Assembly (NCBI RefSeq): GCF_040529055.1 | Contig: NZ_CP132342.1 | Span: 1,672,001 to 1,736,000, forward strand | Length of the DNA stretch: 64,000 nucleotides | DNA from: Xanthomonas sontii | GTDB taxonomy: Bacteria > Pseudomonadota > Gammaproteobacteria > Xanthomonadales > Xanthomonadaceae | Reading direction: 5' to 3' | Shown here: positions 15,498 to 24,574 of the stretch, piece by piece | Numbering within the stretch: the first letter of the stretch is position 1 | How the letters are laid out: every line of letters begins with the position of its first letter | Notes under the pieces: model-generated | What the model saw: the letters and a program-made list of their open reading frames with translations, nothing else | What the model was told of the DNA's origin: nothing | The model's database searches: none | Made by a program: the position numbers and the translations under genes

Positions 15498-17285
15498 TCA
15501 TGCGGCGTTGCCGGGCCGGTAGCGCGCGACGAAGGCGTTGGGCGGCAACTGCGCGGCGTCGTCGCCGGCGTTCTCCGCATGCACGGTGCTGCCGGGCAGG
15601 TCCAGCGCCACCGGCGCGTCGCCGAAGTTGGCCGCCACGTGCCATTCGCCGTCGCCCAGGCGCCAGCCCGCGGCGATCGCCTTAGGTCCGATCACCCGCG
15701 CCCCCAGCGCGCTGGCTTGGCCGAGCGCCGGCACCAAGTGCTGGCGGCGCAGCGCCATCAGCGCCGCGAACCAGTCGCGCCAGCGCGCACCGTCGCCGTG
15801 GGTGGCGTCGCCGATGTCGGCGATGGACGCCTGGAAGGTGCCCGGCGCGTTGGGATCGGGAATGGTCGCGCGCTGTTCCGGGTCGGCGAAGGCGGCGAAG
15901 TGCGCGAACTCGCGGCGGCGGCCCTCGCGCACCGCCTCGTCCAGCGGCGGCGCGAAGTCGGTGAAGAACTGGAACGGGGTCCGGCTGCCCCACGGCTCGC
16001 CCATGAAGAACAGCGGGATCATCGGGGTCAGCGCGGTCAGCGCCAGCGCCGCGCGCAGCGCCGGTTCGCTCACCTGGGTGATCAGCCGGTCGCCGCGGGC
16101 GCGGTTGCCGATCTGGTCGTGGTTCTGCGCGAAGATCACGAACTTGTGCGGCGGCAGATGGCCGCTGGGCTCGCCGCGCGCGTGCCCGCGGTGGTCGGCC
16201 TGGCCCTGGAAGGCGAAACCTTCGCCGAGCACGCGTGCCAGGTGCTGCGCCGGCGCGTCGGCGAAGCCGGCGTAGTAGCCCTCGTGCTCGTCGGTCAGCA
16301 GCACGTGCAGGCTGTTGTGGAAGTCGTCGTCCCACTGCGCGCTGTAGCCGCGCTGCAGCACGCCGGCTTGGTTGGCCTCGTTCTCCAGCACCAGGTGCAC
16401 GTGGCGCCCGTCGGCCACGCTGGCCGTGATCGCCTCGCGCAGGGTGTCGAGGAAGGCGTTGGGCACGATCGCGTGCACCGCGTCCAGGCGCAGGCCGTCG
16501 AAGCGGTACTCGTGCAGCCACATCAGCGCGTTGTCGATGAAGTAGCGCTGCACCGGCGCCAGGCGGAAGTCGATCGCCGCGCCCCAGGGCGTCGGCGCAT
16601 CCTCGCGGAAGAAGGTCGAGGCGTACTGGCCCAGGTAATTGCCGTCCGGGCCGAAGTGGTTGTAGACCACGTCCAGGAACACGCTCAGGCCCAGGCCGTG
16701 GGCCTCGTCGATCAGTGCCTTGAGTTCGTCGGGATGGCCGTAGGCCGAGGCCGGCGCGTACGGCAGCACGCCGTCGTAGCCCCAGTTGTGGCGGCCGGGG
16801 AATTCGGCCAGCGGCATCAGTTCGATCGCGGTGACGCCGAGCGCGGCCAGGGTCGGCAGCTGCGCGCGCAACCCGGCGTAGCCGCCGCAAGTGCCCACGT
16901 GCAGTTCGTAGAACACCGTCTCGGCCCAGGGCCGGCCGCGCCAGTCGCCGTGGCGCCAGGCGTAACCGTCGGTGGCCAGCACCGCGCTGGCGCCGTGCAC
17001 GCCGTCCGGCTGCCAACGCGAGGCCGGATCCGGCACCGGCGTGCCGCCGTCGATGGCGTAGCGGTAGCGGGTGCCGGGCGCGCACGCCAGGGTGGCAGCA
17101 AAATAACCGTCGCCGATCGCTTGCAGCGGCTGCCGCCGATCGTCGCCGAACACCAGCTCCACGCGCTCGGCATCCGGCGCCCACAGCGCGAAGGCGACCT
17201 CGCCGTTGGCGCCCGGCCAGGCGCCGGGGCGCAGCGCCGCGCGCGGGGCGGCAGGGGAGTCGGTCGAGACAGCGGTCGTGGCCAT
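15498..17285 (-). CDS. treZ: maltooligosyltrehalose trehalohydrolase
   Basis: 595 residues if translation starts at ATG 17285, two bases after the glgB stop; an in-frame ATG at 17309 would overlap glgB. TreZ cuts trehalose from the end of maltooligosyltrehalose. CBM48-like N-terminus (AFALWAPDAERVELVFGDD), then the GH13 barrel: VFYELHVGTCGGYAGLRAQL, GLSVFLDVVYNHFGPDGNYL, DGLRLDAVHAI (Asp), HLVLENEANQAG (Glu) and VIFAQNHDQIGNRARGDRL. The pairing with treY in one operon supports the assignment. Confidence 0.93.
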   Translation of the reverse strand: MATTAVSTDSPAAPRAALRPGAWPGANGEVAFALWAPDAERVELVFGDDRRQPLQAIGDGYFAATLACAPGTRYRYAIDGGTPVPDPASRWQPDGVHGASAVLATDGYAWRHGDWRGRPWAETVFYELHVGTCGGYAGLRAQLPTLAALGVTAIELMPLAEFPGRHNWGYDGVLPYAPASAYGHPDELKALIDEAHGLGLSVFLDVVYNHFGPDGNYLGQYASTFFREDAPTPWGAAIDFRLAPVQRYFIDNALMWLHEYRFDGLRLDAVHAIVPNAFLDTLREAITASVADGRHVHLVLENEANQAGVLQRGYSAQWDDDFHNSLHVLLTDEHEGYYAGFADAPAQHLARVLGEGFAFQGQADHRGHARGEPSGHLPPHKFVIFAQNHDQIGNRARGDRLITQVSEPALRAALALTALTPMIPLFFMGEPWGSRTPFQFFTDFAPPLDEAVREGRRREFAHFAAFADPEQRATIPDPNAPGTFQASIADIGDATHGDGARWRDWFAALMALRRQHLVPALGQASALGARVIGPKAIAAGWRLGDGEWHVAANFGDAPVALDLPGSTVHAENAGDDAAQLPPNAFVARYRPGNAA

Positions 17286-17287
17286 GG

Positions 17288-19534
17288 TCAAAGGTCCGGT
17301 TGCAGCCAAAGGGTGGACAGCGGCGGCAAGGTCAGCGCCAGCGATTGCGCATGCCCGTGCATCGGATGCGGCAGGGTCGACAGCACACCGCCGTTGCCCT
17401 GGTTGGAACCGCCGTAATAGCCGCTGTCGCTGTTGAGAATCTCGCGCCAGCGTCCGCCACGCGGCACCCCCACGCGGTAATCGTGGTGGACGGTCGGCGT
17501 GAAGTTGCTCACCGCCAGCAGCGGCGGCGTATCGTCATCGCGATCGTGGCGGACGAAGGCGAAGACGCTGTTGTGGTGATCGTCGGCGATGCTCCATTCG
17601 AAGCCGTCGCTGCTGCGGTCGCTGCGGTACAGCGCCGGCAACGCACGCAACTGCCGGTTGAGGTCGGCGACCAGGCGCGCGACGCCGCGGTGCTCGGGCT
17701 GCTGCGCCTGCACCCAGTCCAGCGGCCGGTCGTGGTCCCAGTCCTGCCACTGCCCGAACTCGCAGCCCATGAACAGCAGTTTGCGTCCGGGATGCGCCCA
17801 CATGAAGGCCAGGTAGGCGCGCAGGTTGGCGAAGCGCTGCCAGGCGTCGCCGGGCATGCGCGCCAGCAGTGAGCCCTTGCCGCGCGCCACCTCGTCGTGC
17901 GACAGCGGCAGCACGAAATGCTCGGAGAACGCGTACACCAGGCCGAAGCTCATCTCGCTGTGGTGGTGCTGCCGGTGCAGCGGATCGCGCTGCAGGTAGC
18001 GCAGGGTGTCGTGCGCCCAGCCCATGTTCCACTTGTGGCTGAAGCCCAGGCCGCCCTGCGCCGTGGGCGCGGTCGCACCCGGCCACGCGGTGGATTCCTC
18101 GGCGATGGTGCGCACGCCCGGGAAGCGCTGCGCGATCTCGTCGTTGAGCCGGCGCAGGAAGGCGATCGCCTCCAGGTTCTCGCGGCCGCCATGGGCGTTG
18201 GGAATCCACTCGCCGGCGTTGCGGCCGTAGTCGCGGTACAGCATCGCCGCCACCGCATCCACGCGCAGGCCGTCGACGTGGAAGCGCTCGATCCACTCCA
18301 GCGCGCTGCCGATCAGGTAAGCCACCACTTCCGGGCGGCCGTAGTTGTAGACCAGCGTATTCCACTCGCGGTGCACGCCTTCGCGCGGGTCGGCGTGTTC
18401 GTACAGGGCGCTGCCGTCGAAGCGCTGCAGGCCGTGCGCATCGTCGGGGAAGTGCGCGCCGACCCAGTCCAGCAGCACGCCGATGCCGGCCTGGTGACAG
18501 GCATCGACGAAGCGCGCGAAGCCGTCGGCGTCGCCGTGGCGCGCGGTGGGGGCGTACAGGCCCAGCGGTTGGTAGCCCCAGGAGCCGCCGAACGGGTACT
18601 CGGCGATCGGCAGCAGCTCGATATGGGTGAAGCCGAGCCCGCGCACGTAGGGGATCAGTTCGGCGGCCAGCGCATCCCAGTGCAGCGGCTGGCCGTTGCC
18701 GTCGTGGCGCCAGGAGCCGGCATGCAGCTCGTAGACGCTCAGCGGCTGCGCGCTGCCGGCCTGGGCCTCGCGCTGCGCCAGCCAGGCGGCATCGCCCCAG
18801 GTGTGGCTGTCGGCGTACGGCACAACCGAGGCGGTGGACGGCGCCAGGGCGCTGCAGCGCGCCACCGGATCGGCCTTGCGCGGCAGCACGCTGCCGTCGG
18901 CGGCCTGCAATTCGTATTGATAGTGTTCGCCGCCGTGCAGCCCGGGCACGAACAGTTCCCAGACCCCGGCCTCCGGATGCAGGCGCAGCGGATGCCGGCG
19001 CGCGTCCCAGCCATTGAAGTCGCCGACCAGCGCCACCCGCCTGGCCTGCGGCGCCCACACCGCGAAGCGCACGCCCTCCACCTCGCCGACGCGGGCGTGA
19101 TGCGCGCCGAGCGCGGTACGCAGGGCGGCGCCGTCGCCGGCGGCCAGATCCTGCAGCCAGGCCGGATCGAGCATCGGCTCGAAGGCATAGGGATCGTCGC
19201 ATTCCTGCACCGCGTCCGGCCACACGATGCGCAGCCGATAGGGCGTGGGCTGCTTCAGCTCGCCCTCGAACAGGCCATCGGCCTGCGGGTGGGCACGCAT
19301 CCGCGCGATCAGCTTGCCCTGCGCATCGAGCAGGCCCAGCGCCTCGGCGCCCGGCGCCAGCACACGCACCCGCACCGTGCCGTCGGCCTGTGGATGCGGG
19401 CCAAGCCAGGCGAACGCATCGATCGCCTCGCCGCGTGCCAGTGCCTGCAGGGCAAGGCCGTCGCCGTCGTCTTCCGTGTCCGCCGCCGGGTCCCCGCCGG
19501 CGGCCGGGTCCACGGCGTGTTCCCGATCGCTCAT
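17288..19534 (-). CDS. glgB: 1,4-alpha-glucan branching enzyme
   Basis: 748 residues, normal for GlgB with two N-terminal CBM48-type domains (about 30-115 and 145-240: [20 protein letters not shown]). Barrel motifs: [56 protein letters not shown] (Asp), [15 protein letters not shown] (Glu) and [20 protein letters not shown]. Two spots depart from the common GlgB text: [10 protein letters not shown] for LLDWVPAHFP, and HDEVARGKG for HDEVVHGKG. Both are seen directly; their effect is unknown. Start ATG overlaps the glgA stop as ATGA. Confidence 0.94.
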   Translation of the reverse strand: MSDREHAVDPAAGGDPAADTEDDGDGLALQALARGEAIDAFAWLGPHPQADGTVRVRVLAPGAEALGLLDAQGKLIARMRAHPQADGLFEGELKQPTPYRLRIVWPDAVQECDDPYAFEPMLDPAWLQDLAAGDGAALRTALGAHHARVGEVEGVRFAVWAPQARRVALVGDFNGWDARRHPLRLHPEAGVWELFVPGLHGGEHYQYELQAADGSVLPRKADPVARCSALAPSTASVVPYADSHTWGDAAWLAQREAQAGSAQPLSVYELHAGSWRHDGNGQPLHWDALAAELIPYVRGLGFTHIELLPIAEYPFGGSWGYQPLGLYAPTARHGDADGFARFVDACHQAGIGVLLDWVGAHFPDDAHGLQRFDGSALYEHADPREGVHREWNTLVYNYGRPEVVAYLIGSALEWIERFHVDGLRVDAVAAMLYRDYGRNAGEWIPNAHGGRENLEAIAFLRRLNDEIAQRFPGVRTIAEESTAWPGATAPTAQGGLGFSHKWNMGWAHDTLRYLQRDPLHRQHHHSEMSFGLVYAFSEHFVLPLSHDEVARGKGSLLARMPGDAWQRFANLRAYLAFMWAHPGRKLLFMGCEFGQWQDWDHDRPLDWVQAQQPEHRGVARLVADLNRQLRALPALYRSDRSSDGFEWSIADDHHNSVFAFVRHDRDDDTPPLLAVSNFTPTVHHDYRVGVPRGGRWREILNSDSGYYGGSNQGNGGVLSTLPHPMHGHAQSLALTLPPLSTLWLQPDL

Positions 19535-21156
19535 GCGGCGGCCATGACACTCGCGGTGGCCGACACCGTGGCGCTGGCCGCGGCCGGGATGTTGCCGGCG
19601 GTCGTGGCGGCGGTGCGCTCGTACAGCGCCATGTACTTGCGCCCGGCCAACTCCCAGCCGCTGGGCCGCAGCATCGCCGCGCGACGCATCGCCTGCAGCA
19701 GACCCGGCAGGCGGAAGGTGCGGAACACCCGCTGCAGGCAGCGGCGCAGGCCGTCGGCCGAGGCTTCCTCGAACAGGAAGCCGGTGACGCCGTCGTCCAC
19801 CGTATCGATCAGGCCGCCGGTGGCGTGGGCGATCGGCAGGCTGCCGAAGCGCTGCGCGTACATCTGGCTCAAACCGCAGGGCTCGAAGCGGGAGGGCATC
19901 AGCAGGAAGTCGGAGCCGGCGAACATGCGCCGCGCCAGCGGCTCTTCGAAGCCGATGTGCGCGCCGACATGACCGGGGTAACGCCGCGCCAGCGCCGCCA
20001 CCGCCTGCTCGATCTGCGGCTCGCCGCCGCCGATGATCACGATCTGGCCGCCGGCGGCGACGATCTGCGGCGCCACCTCGCAGATCAGGTCCAGGCCCTT
20101 CTGGTGCACCAGCCGCGAGACCACCGCGAACAGCGGACCGTCGCTGTCGAGCAGGCCGAACGCCTGGCGCACCTGCGCCGCGTTCTCGCGCTTGCCCTGG
20201 ATCTGGCCGACACCGAAGTGCGCCGGCAGGTGCGTGTCGGTGCGCGGGTCCCAACTGGCGTCGATGCCGTTGACGATCCCGCTGAGGCGGCCGCTGGCAG
20301 CGCGCCGTGCCAGCAGCGCGTCCAGGCCGCAGCCCTGCGCCGGGCCGGTGATCTGCGCCGCGTAGCTGACGCTGACCGTGTTCACATGGTCGGCGTGGAC
20401 GATGCCGGCACGCAGGAACGACATCTGCCCGTAGAACTCCAGGTCCTGCAGGCCCTCGGCGGGGATGCCCAGGGCGCCGGCCATCGCATACGGGAACAGC
20501 CCCTGGTAGGCGAGGTTGTGAATGGTCAGCAGGCAAGGCGTGCGGCCGCCGGACCAGCGCACGTAGGCCGCGGCCAGCGCACACGGCCAGTCGTTGAGGT
20601 GCAGCAGCTCCGGCGTCCAGTCCAGCCCGGCTTGGCCGCCGGCGATCTGCGCGGCAGCGTGGGACAGGGTGGCGAAGCGCAGCGCGTTGTCTTCCCAGTC
20701 GCGGCCTTCGCTGCACACGTACGGCGAACCCTGCCGCTCGAACAGCTGCGGGCACAGCAGCACGTAGACGCACAGACCATCCGGACGCTCGGCCCGGCCC
20801 AGCGCGCAATCCGGCAGCCCGGCATGTGCGGCGATGCGGCCGACGATCTCCAGCGGCCCGGTCGTGCGCAGCACCGCCGGGTAGCCCGGGATCAGCACGC
20901 GGATGTCGCAGCTGCCGCGCAGCGCGCGCGGCAAGGCCGCGGCCACGTCGCCCAGGCCGCCGGCCTTGATGAAGTCGGCCATCTCGGAGGTCACGAACAG
21001 GCTGGTCCGGCGCGGCGCCGGGTGCAGCTTGACGGTCACCTCGGCATTGCGGACGAAGCGGCCGCGCGCATCGCGGTAGCGGCGGCGCGGCGCATGCAGC
21101 ACCGGATGGGTATCGCGTTGTCTGTCGGTCAGGTCGGCGGGGGTGGGGGGCGACAT
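19531..21156 (-). CDS. glgA: glycogen synthase (ADP-glucose type)
   Basis: 541 residues from ATG 21156. GT5 enzyme that extends alpha-1,4 glucan from ADP-glucose. The first 50 residues are an extension before [20 protein letters not shown], which holds the K-x-G-G-L nucleotide-sugar motif. Later: [54 protein letters not shown], and the retaining-transferase motif [20 protein letters not shown]. First gene of a seven-gene operon. No glgC (ADP-glucose pyrophosphorylase) lies in the window. Confidence 0.93.
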   Translation of the reverse strand: MSPPTPADLTDRQRDTHPVLHAPRRRYRDARGRFVRNAEVTVKLHPAPRRTSLFVTSEMADFIKAGGLGDVAAALPRALRGSCDIRVLIPGYPAVLRTTGPLEIVGRIAAHAGLPDCALGRAERPDGLCVYVLLCPQLFERQGSPYVCSEGRDWEDNALRFATLSHAAAQIAGGQAGLDWTPELLHLNDWPCALAAAYVRWSGGRTPCLLTIHNLAYQGLFPYAMAGALGIPAEGLQDLEFYGQMSFLRAGIVHADHVNTVSVSYAAQITGPAQGCGLDALLARRAASGRLSGIVNGIDASWDPRTDTHLPAHFGVGQIQGKRENAAQVRQAFGLLDSDGPLFAVVSRLVHQKGLDLICEVAPQIVAAGGQIVIIGGGEPQIEQAVAALARRYPGHVGAHIGFEEPLARRMFAGSDFLLMPSRFEPCGLSQMYAQRFGSLPIAHATGGLIDTVDDGVTGFLFEEASADGLRRCLQRVFRTFRLPGLLQAMRRAAMLRPSGWELAGRKYMALYERTAATTAGNIPAAASATVSATASVMAAA

Positions 21157-21543
21157 GGCGGTTCCGTCTGGGAAGGGGGAGGACGGGGCACACGAAAAGC
21201 GGAAAGCGACTGCCGACGCGCGTCCTGGCGGGCGCGCGACGCGAAACGAAGAAAGAGGCACGGCAGCGTCGAAACGGAACGGCGATGTTGCAGTGCGATA
21301 ATGCACGAGCAAAGTACAAATGGCGCGATAAAAGAGGCGTGAAGCGCGCGCTTGTCTACGGCGAAATGGAGAGTGCGGCGCATAGTGGATTTGCCGAACG
21401 TCAGACGCCGCAAGCATGGATCGCGTTGCACGTGCGAATGAATTGTTTAGCTTCCGTTGCCGGACACGTGCCGCGCTCCCTGTGCGACCGTGGTCGCCAC
21501 CTCCGTTGTGCGAGCTTCATGCGGTCTATGGTGCAGTGTGCTC
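21157..21543. other. upstream region of the glgA operon, no gene seen
   Basis: 387 bases between glgA (minus) and a small plus-strand gene. The part at 21290-21450 is relatively AT-rich and is the likely site of the operon promoter. I see no hexamer pair I would defend, and no operator or riboswitch-like structure. Confidence 0.4.
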
Positions 21544-21789
21544 ATGACAGTCTTGAAACCGCAGATGCGCCGCGAGCTGGACGGCTTCGTCCTCGACGGG
21601 CTGCTGCGTGCGTGCCCGGATGGCGTGCTCGAGCCGCAGATCTGCATCAGTGGCCACGATGGGGCGGTGCTCGGCCGGCATGCGTTCGACGGCGTGTATT
21701 TCCGCGATGCCAACGCTGGGGCCTATTTCGTCGCCGAGCGCCTGGCCGCGATCCGTTCGGCACGGTACGGAAAGCTGGTCTTCGCCTGA
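21544..21789 (+). CDS. small hypothetical protein
   Basis: 81 residues from ATG 21544 (MTVLKPQMRRELDGFVLDGL). The sequence is globular-looking with a conserved-type core (ICISGHDGAVLGRHAFDGVYF then ANAGAYFVAERLA). There is no signal peptide or membrane segment. I do not recognise the family. The natural amino-acid mix and lack of a better antisense frame support it as a real gene. Confidence 0.5.
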   Translation: MTVLKPQMRRELDGFVLDGLLRACPDGVLEPQICISGHDGAVLGRHAFDGVYFRDANAGAYFVAERLAAIRSARYGKLVFA

Positions 21790-21854
21790 GTTCGCTGGCC
21801 GGCCATCTGCCGGGTGCGATTGCCGCGGTGAAGCGGTATGGGATGGCGCCCCGC

Positions 21855-22229
21855 TCAGGCTCCGGTCTGCAGACGATCCAAGGCCGCCAGCAGATCGGTG
21901 CGGCGGTAAGGTTTCGGCAGAAAGCCGGTGTGCTCCGGCAGCATCCCTGGTTCCGGTGCGTGCATGCCGGAGGTCAGCAGGGCCGGGGTGACGATGCCGC
22001 GGCGGCGCAACTGGCGCACCATGCTCAAGCCGTCGCAGCGCGGCATCTGCACGTCGCTGAAGATCAACGCCACGTCCGGATGCCGTTCCAGCACCGCCAG
22101 TGCTTCCTGCGCGGTCGCCGCCGACAGGACCCGGTAGCCGTCGGCGGCCAGCATGGCGGCGGCCAACTCCCGGATCGTCTGGTCGTCCTCCACCAGAAGA
22201 ATGGTGGTGGAGGCGGAGGTGACGCGCAT
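21855..22229 (-). CDS. stand-alone response-regulator receiver domain
   Basis: 124 residues, a single CheY-type receiver with no output domain. LLVEDDQTIRELAAAML gives the acidic pair, IFSDVQMPRCDG holds phospho-acceptor Asp59, TSG gives the conserved hydroxyl residue, and GFLPKPYRRTDLL holds Lys106. It is divergent from the soluble PAS histidine kinase 115 bases away, so the two likely form a phosphorelay pair. The output partner is unknown. Confidence 0.88.
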   Translation of the reverse strand: MRVTSASTTILLVEDDQTIRELAAAMLAADGYRVLSAATAQEALAVLERHPDVALIFSDVQMPRCDGLSMVRQLRRRGIVTPALLTSGMHAPEPGMLPEHTGFLPKPYRRTDLLAALDRLQTGA

Positions 22230-22344
22230 AATGCAGGGATCGCATTAATAAATAATCCACTGCAGCTTCACGATTCGTCGGTGAAGCGCTGGTGACGTCC
22301 CGCAAATCCCGATATTCTCGACCTTACTTACTGCGAGACGCAGC

Positions 22345-23652
22345 TTGACCACGCACGCCCACTATCGGCAGATCGTCGAGCTCTCCCACGACTGCATCAA
22401 GGAAGTCGGCCGCGACGGCGTCGTGCGCTCGATCAATCCCCACGGGTTGGCCCTGCTCGGCGTGTCCGACCCCGCCGACGTCGTCGGCCACAACTGGGTC
22501 GAGCTGTGGCCCGAGGACATGCGCTCGCTGACCCAGGGCGCCTTTGCTGCGGCGTTGGGCAACGAGCAGCGTGAATTCTGGGCGGAGCGCCCGTCGCTGG
22601 ATGGACGGCGGCGCTGGTGGCACGTGATGGTCAGTCCGCTGGCCAACGCCTCGGCGCGGGTGGAAAGCGTGCTGGTGATCAGCCGCGACGTCACCCAGCA
22701 GCACCAGGTCGAACAGGCCCTGCGCGCGCTGGGTCACCTCGCCCCGATCGAGGGCCGGGGCGACACGATGGACGCCGACGATGCCGCTGCGCTGGGCCAT
22801 CGCTGGCAGACCGAGCAGTCGCAGCTGCGCGGGCAACTGGACATCGCCCTGGCCGCGCAGCGCGTGGCCGAGCGCGCGATGACCCAGGCGCAGAAGGGCG
22901 AGGCGGTGGGGCAGATGCTTGCCGGCGTGGTCCACGACTTCAACAATATGCTGCATACGGCGATCACCTCGGTGAGCATGGTCGCCGACCATCCGCAGCG
23001 CCTGCAGCCGGACCAGCAACGGCTGCTCGCCATCGCCAACGAGGCCTTGCAGCACGGCGCGGGCATGACCCGGCGCCTGCTCGGCTTCGCCCGCGCGCAC
23101 CCGGTCAAGCCGATCTGGCTGGACCTGAACGCGCTGGTGACGCAGATGCAGCCGTTGTTGGCGCAGGCGCTGGGCGGCGAGATGCGCCTGCAATTGCTCG
23201 CATGTGCCGAGGTGACCACGACCTATGCCGACCGCAACGCGGTCGAGCAGGCGGTCATGAACCTGGCCCTGAACGCGCGCGACGCCAGTCGCCCCGGCGA
23301 TGCGGTGACGATCCGCTGCGGCGCGCTGGAGGTGCCGCCGTCGCGCGCGGCGGCGATGCGCCAGCCCGGCCGCTACGTGACCCTGGCGGTCAGCGACCAG
23401 GGCGAGGGCATGTCCGATGCGGTCAAGTCGCGCCTGTTCGAGGCGTACTTCACTACCAAACCCGAGGGCAAGGGCACCGGCCTGGGGCTGGCCCAGGTCT
23501 ATGGGTTGGTGCGCCAGGCCGGCGGCTTCGTCGACGTCGAATCGGAACTGGGACGCGGCACCACCATCACCCTGGCGTTCCCGTTCGTGGCGCGGCCGCT
23601 CGGCGACGAGGGCGAGGGCGCCGACCCGATGCCGGTGTCGACGGTGGAGTAA
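22345..23652 (+). CDS. soluble PAS-domain sensor histidine kinase
   Basis: 435 residues from a TTG start. An N-terminal PAS fold covers about 5-115 (IVELSHDCIKEVGRDGVVRS, ending VLVISRDVTQQHQVEQAL), then a short coil and the H-box EAVGQMLAGVVHDFNNML with His197. The HATPase_c domain has NLALNARDAS (N box), VSDQGEGMSD (G1) and GKGTGLGLAQVYGLVRQAGG (G2). The HDFNNML type is common in PAS hybrid kinases that signal to single receivers. No transmembrane helix, so a cytoplasmic signal is sensed. The last 154 bases are overlapped antisense by the cysteine hydrolase gene. Confidence 0.88.
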   Translation: MTTHAHYRQIVELSHDCIKEVGRDGVVRSINPHGLALLGVSDPADVVGHNWVELWPEDMRSLTQGAFAAALGNEQREFWAERPSLDGRRRWWHVMVSPLANASARVESVLVISRDVTQQHQVEQALRALGHLAPIEGRGDTMDADDAAALGHRWQTEQSQLRGQLDIALAAQRVAERAMTQAQKGEAVGQMLAGVVHDFNNMLHTAITSVSMVADHPQRLQPDQQRLLAIANEALQHGAGMTRRLLGFARAHPVKPIWLDLNALVTQMQPLLAQALGGEMRLQLLACAEVTTTYADRNAVEQAVMNLALNARDASRPGDAVTIRCGALEVPPSRAAAMRQPGRYVTLAVSDQGEGMSDAVKSRLFEAYFTTKPEGKGTGLGLAQVYGLVRQAGGFVDVESELGRGTTITLAFPFVARPLGDEGEGADPMPVSTVE

Positions 23653-24266
23653 CCCCGCTCATCCGCTCCGCCTGCGCGCGCCGGCAGCCGGTCGCTGATG
23701 CGCACCGCGAAGGCCTCGCGCAGCACCTGCAACGCACGTTGCTGGCGCCCGGCATCCAGCGCCGCGCAGCACGAGGGCGGCACCTGCACCTGGAAATCGC
23801 GCATGCGCGCATCGATCGCGGTCGCCAGCACGCAGGCGTCGGTGGCGATGCCGGTGACCAGCAGGCGGGTGGTCTGCAGCCGCGCCAGCAGCAGGGCCAG
23901 AGCCGAACCGAGGAAGGCCGAGTGCTTGGGCTTGAGCACGTAGTAGTCCTGCGGGCGCGGCGCCAGGCAGGCGGCAATGCGTGCGCCGCGCTGCTTCGGG
24001 TCAGCGCACAGCGTCCACAGGCCTTCGAAATCGGTGCGCCAGTCGGCGAAGTTGTCGTTGGCGAACAGCACCGGCCAGCCGCGGCGATGGAAGCGCGCGC
24101 GGAGCTGGGCGATGCGCGCGGCCACCGGGAGTGCGGCCTCCGCCAGCCGTGCGCCGTCCGGGAAGTCGAAACGGCTGATCATGTCCACGATCAGCAGCGC
24201 CGGCGCTCCGTGCGGCGTCGCGGGTTGCCGCTGGGTGCCTGTGCGTCGCCGGGCGGGCTGGCGCAT
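23499..24266 (-). CDS. isochorismatase-family cysteine hydrolase
   Basis: 255 residues. ATG 24266 has a strong GGAGG eight bases upstream and was chosen over longer in-frame starts. The catalytic triad of the family is visible: Asp28 in LLIVDMISRFDFPDG, Lys112 in VLKPKHSAFLGSAL, and Cys145 in LVTGIATDACVLATAIDA. Substrates in this family range from isochorismate to nicotinamide and carbamoyl compounds and cannot be read here. The C-terminal 50 residues are low-complexity and run antisense through the end of the histidine kinase gene. Confidence 0.8.
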   Translation of the reverse strand: MRQPARRRTGTQRQPATPHGAPALLIVDMISRFDFPDGARLAEAALPVAARIAQLRARFHRRGWPVLFANDNFADWRTDFEGLWTLCADPKQRGARIAACLAPRPQDYYVLKPKHSAFLGSALALLLARLQTTRLLVTGIATDACVLATAIDARMRDFQVQVPPSCCAALDAGRQQRALQVLREAFAVRISDRLPARAGGADERGYSTVDTGIGSAPSPSSPSGRATNGNARVMVVPRPSSDSTSTKPPAWRTNP

Positions 24267-24574
24267 GCGTCGATCCTCCATTGCCGGACTGGCTTCATGG
24301 TCGGCGCGACGGGTGAAACGCGGGTGAGCGCAGGTGACGGCGGCATGGCTGAACGGATCGGCCGGCGCCACCTCGGCGCCGCCGCTGGCCACCTTCGCGA
24401 AAGCTTACTATTTAGGGTTTACATTGACCGGCGTCCTTGCCCGTCGACAGGAGAGCACGTGGTACCAACTGGCGAACACAACCAGGCGCGCGTGGCCGCG
24501 GCGGCATCCGCCGTGCCGTCCGCCCGCGGCACTTCCCGATGGCGCTACGGCGCCGGACGCGGTCGGCGGATCGC
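24267..24574. promoter_or_regulatory. divergent intergenic region upstream of opgH
   Basis: 308 bases between the cysteine hydrolase gene (minus) and opgH (plus). An AT-rich block at about 24406-24428 (TACTATTTAGGGTTTACATT) stands out in otherwise high-GC DNA and is the likely promoter region for opgH. No operator or RNA structure is evident. Confidence 0.3.
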
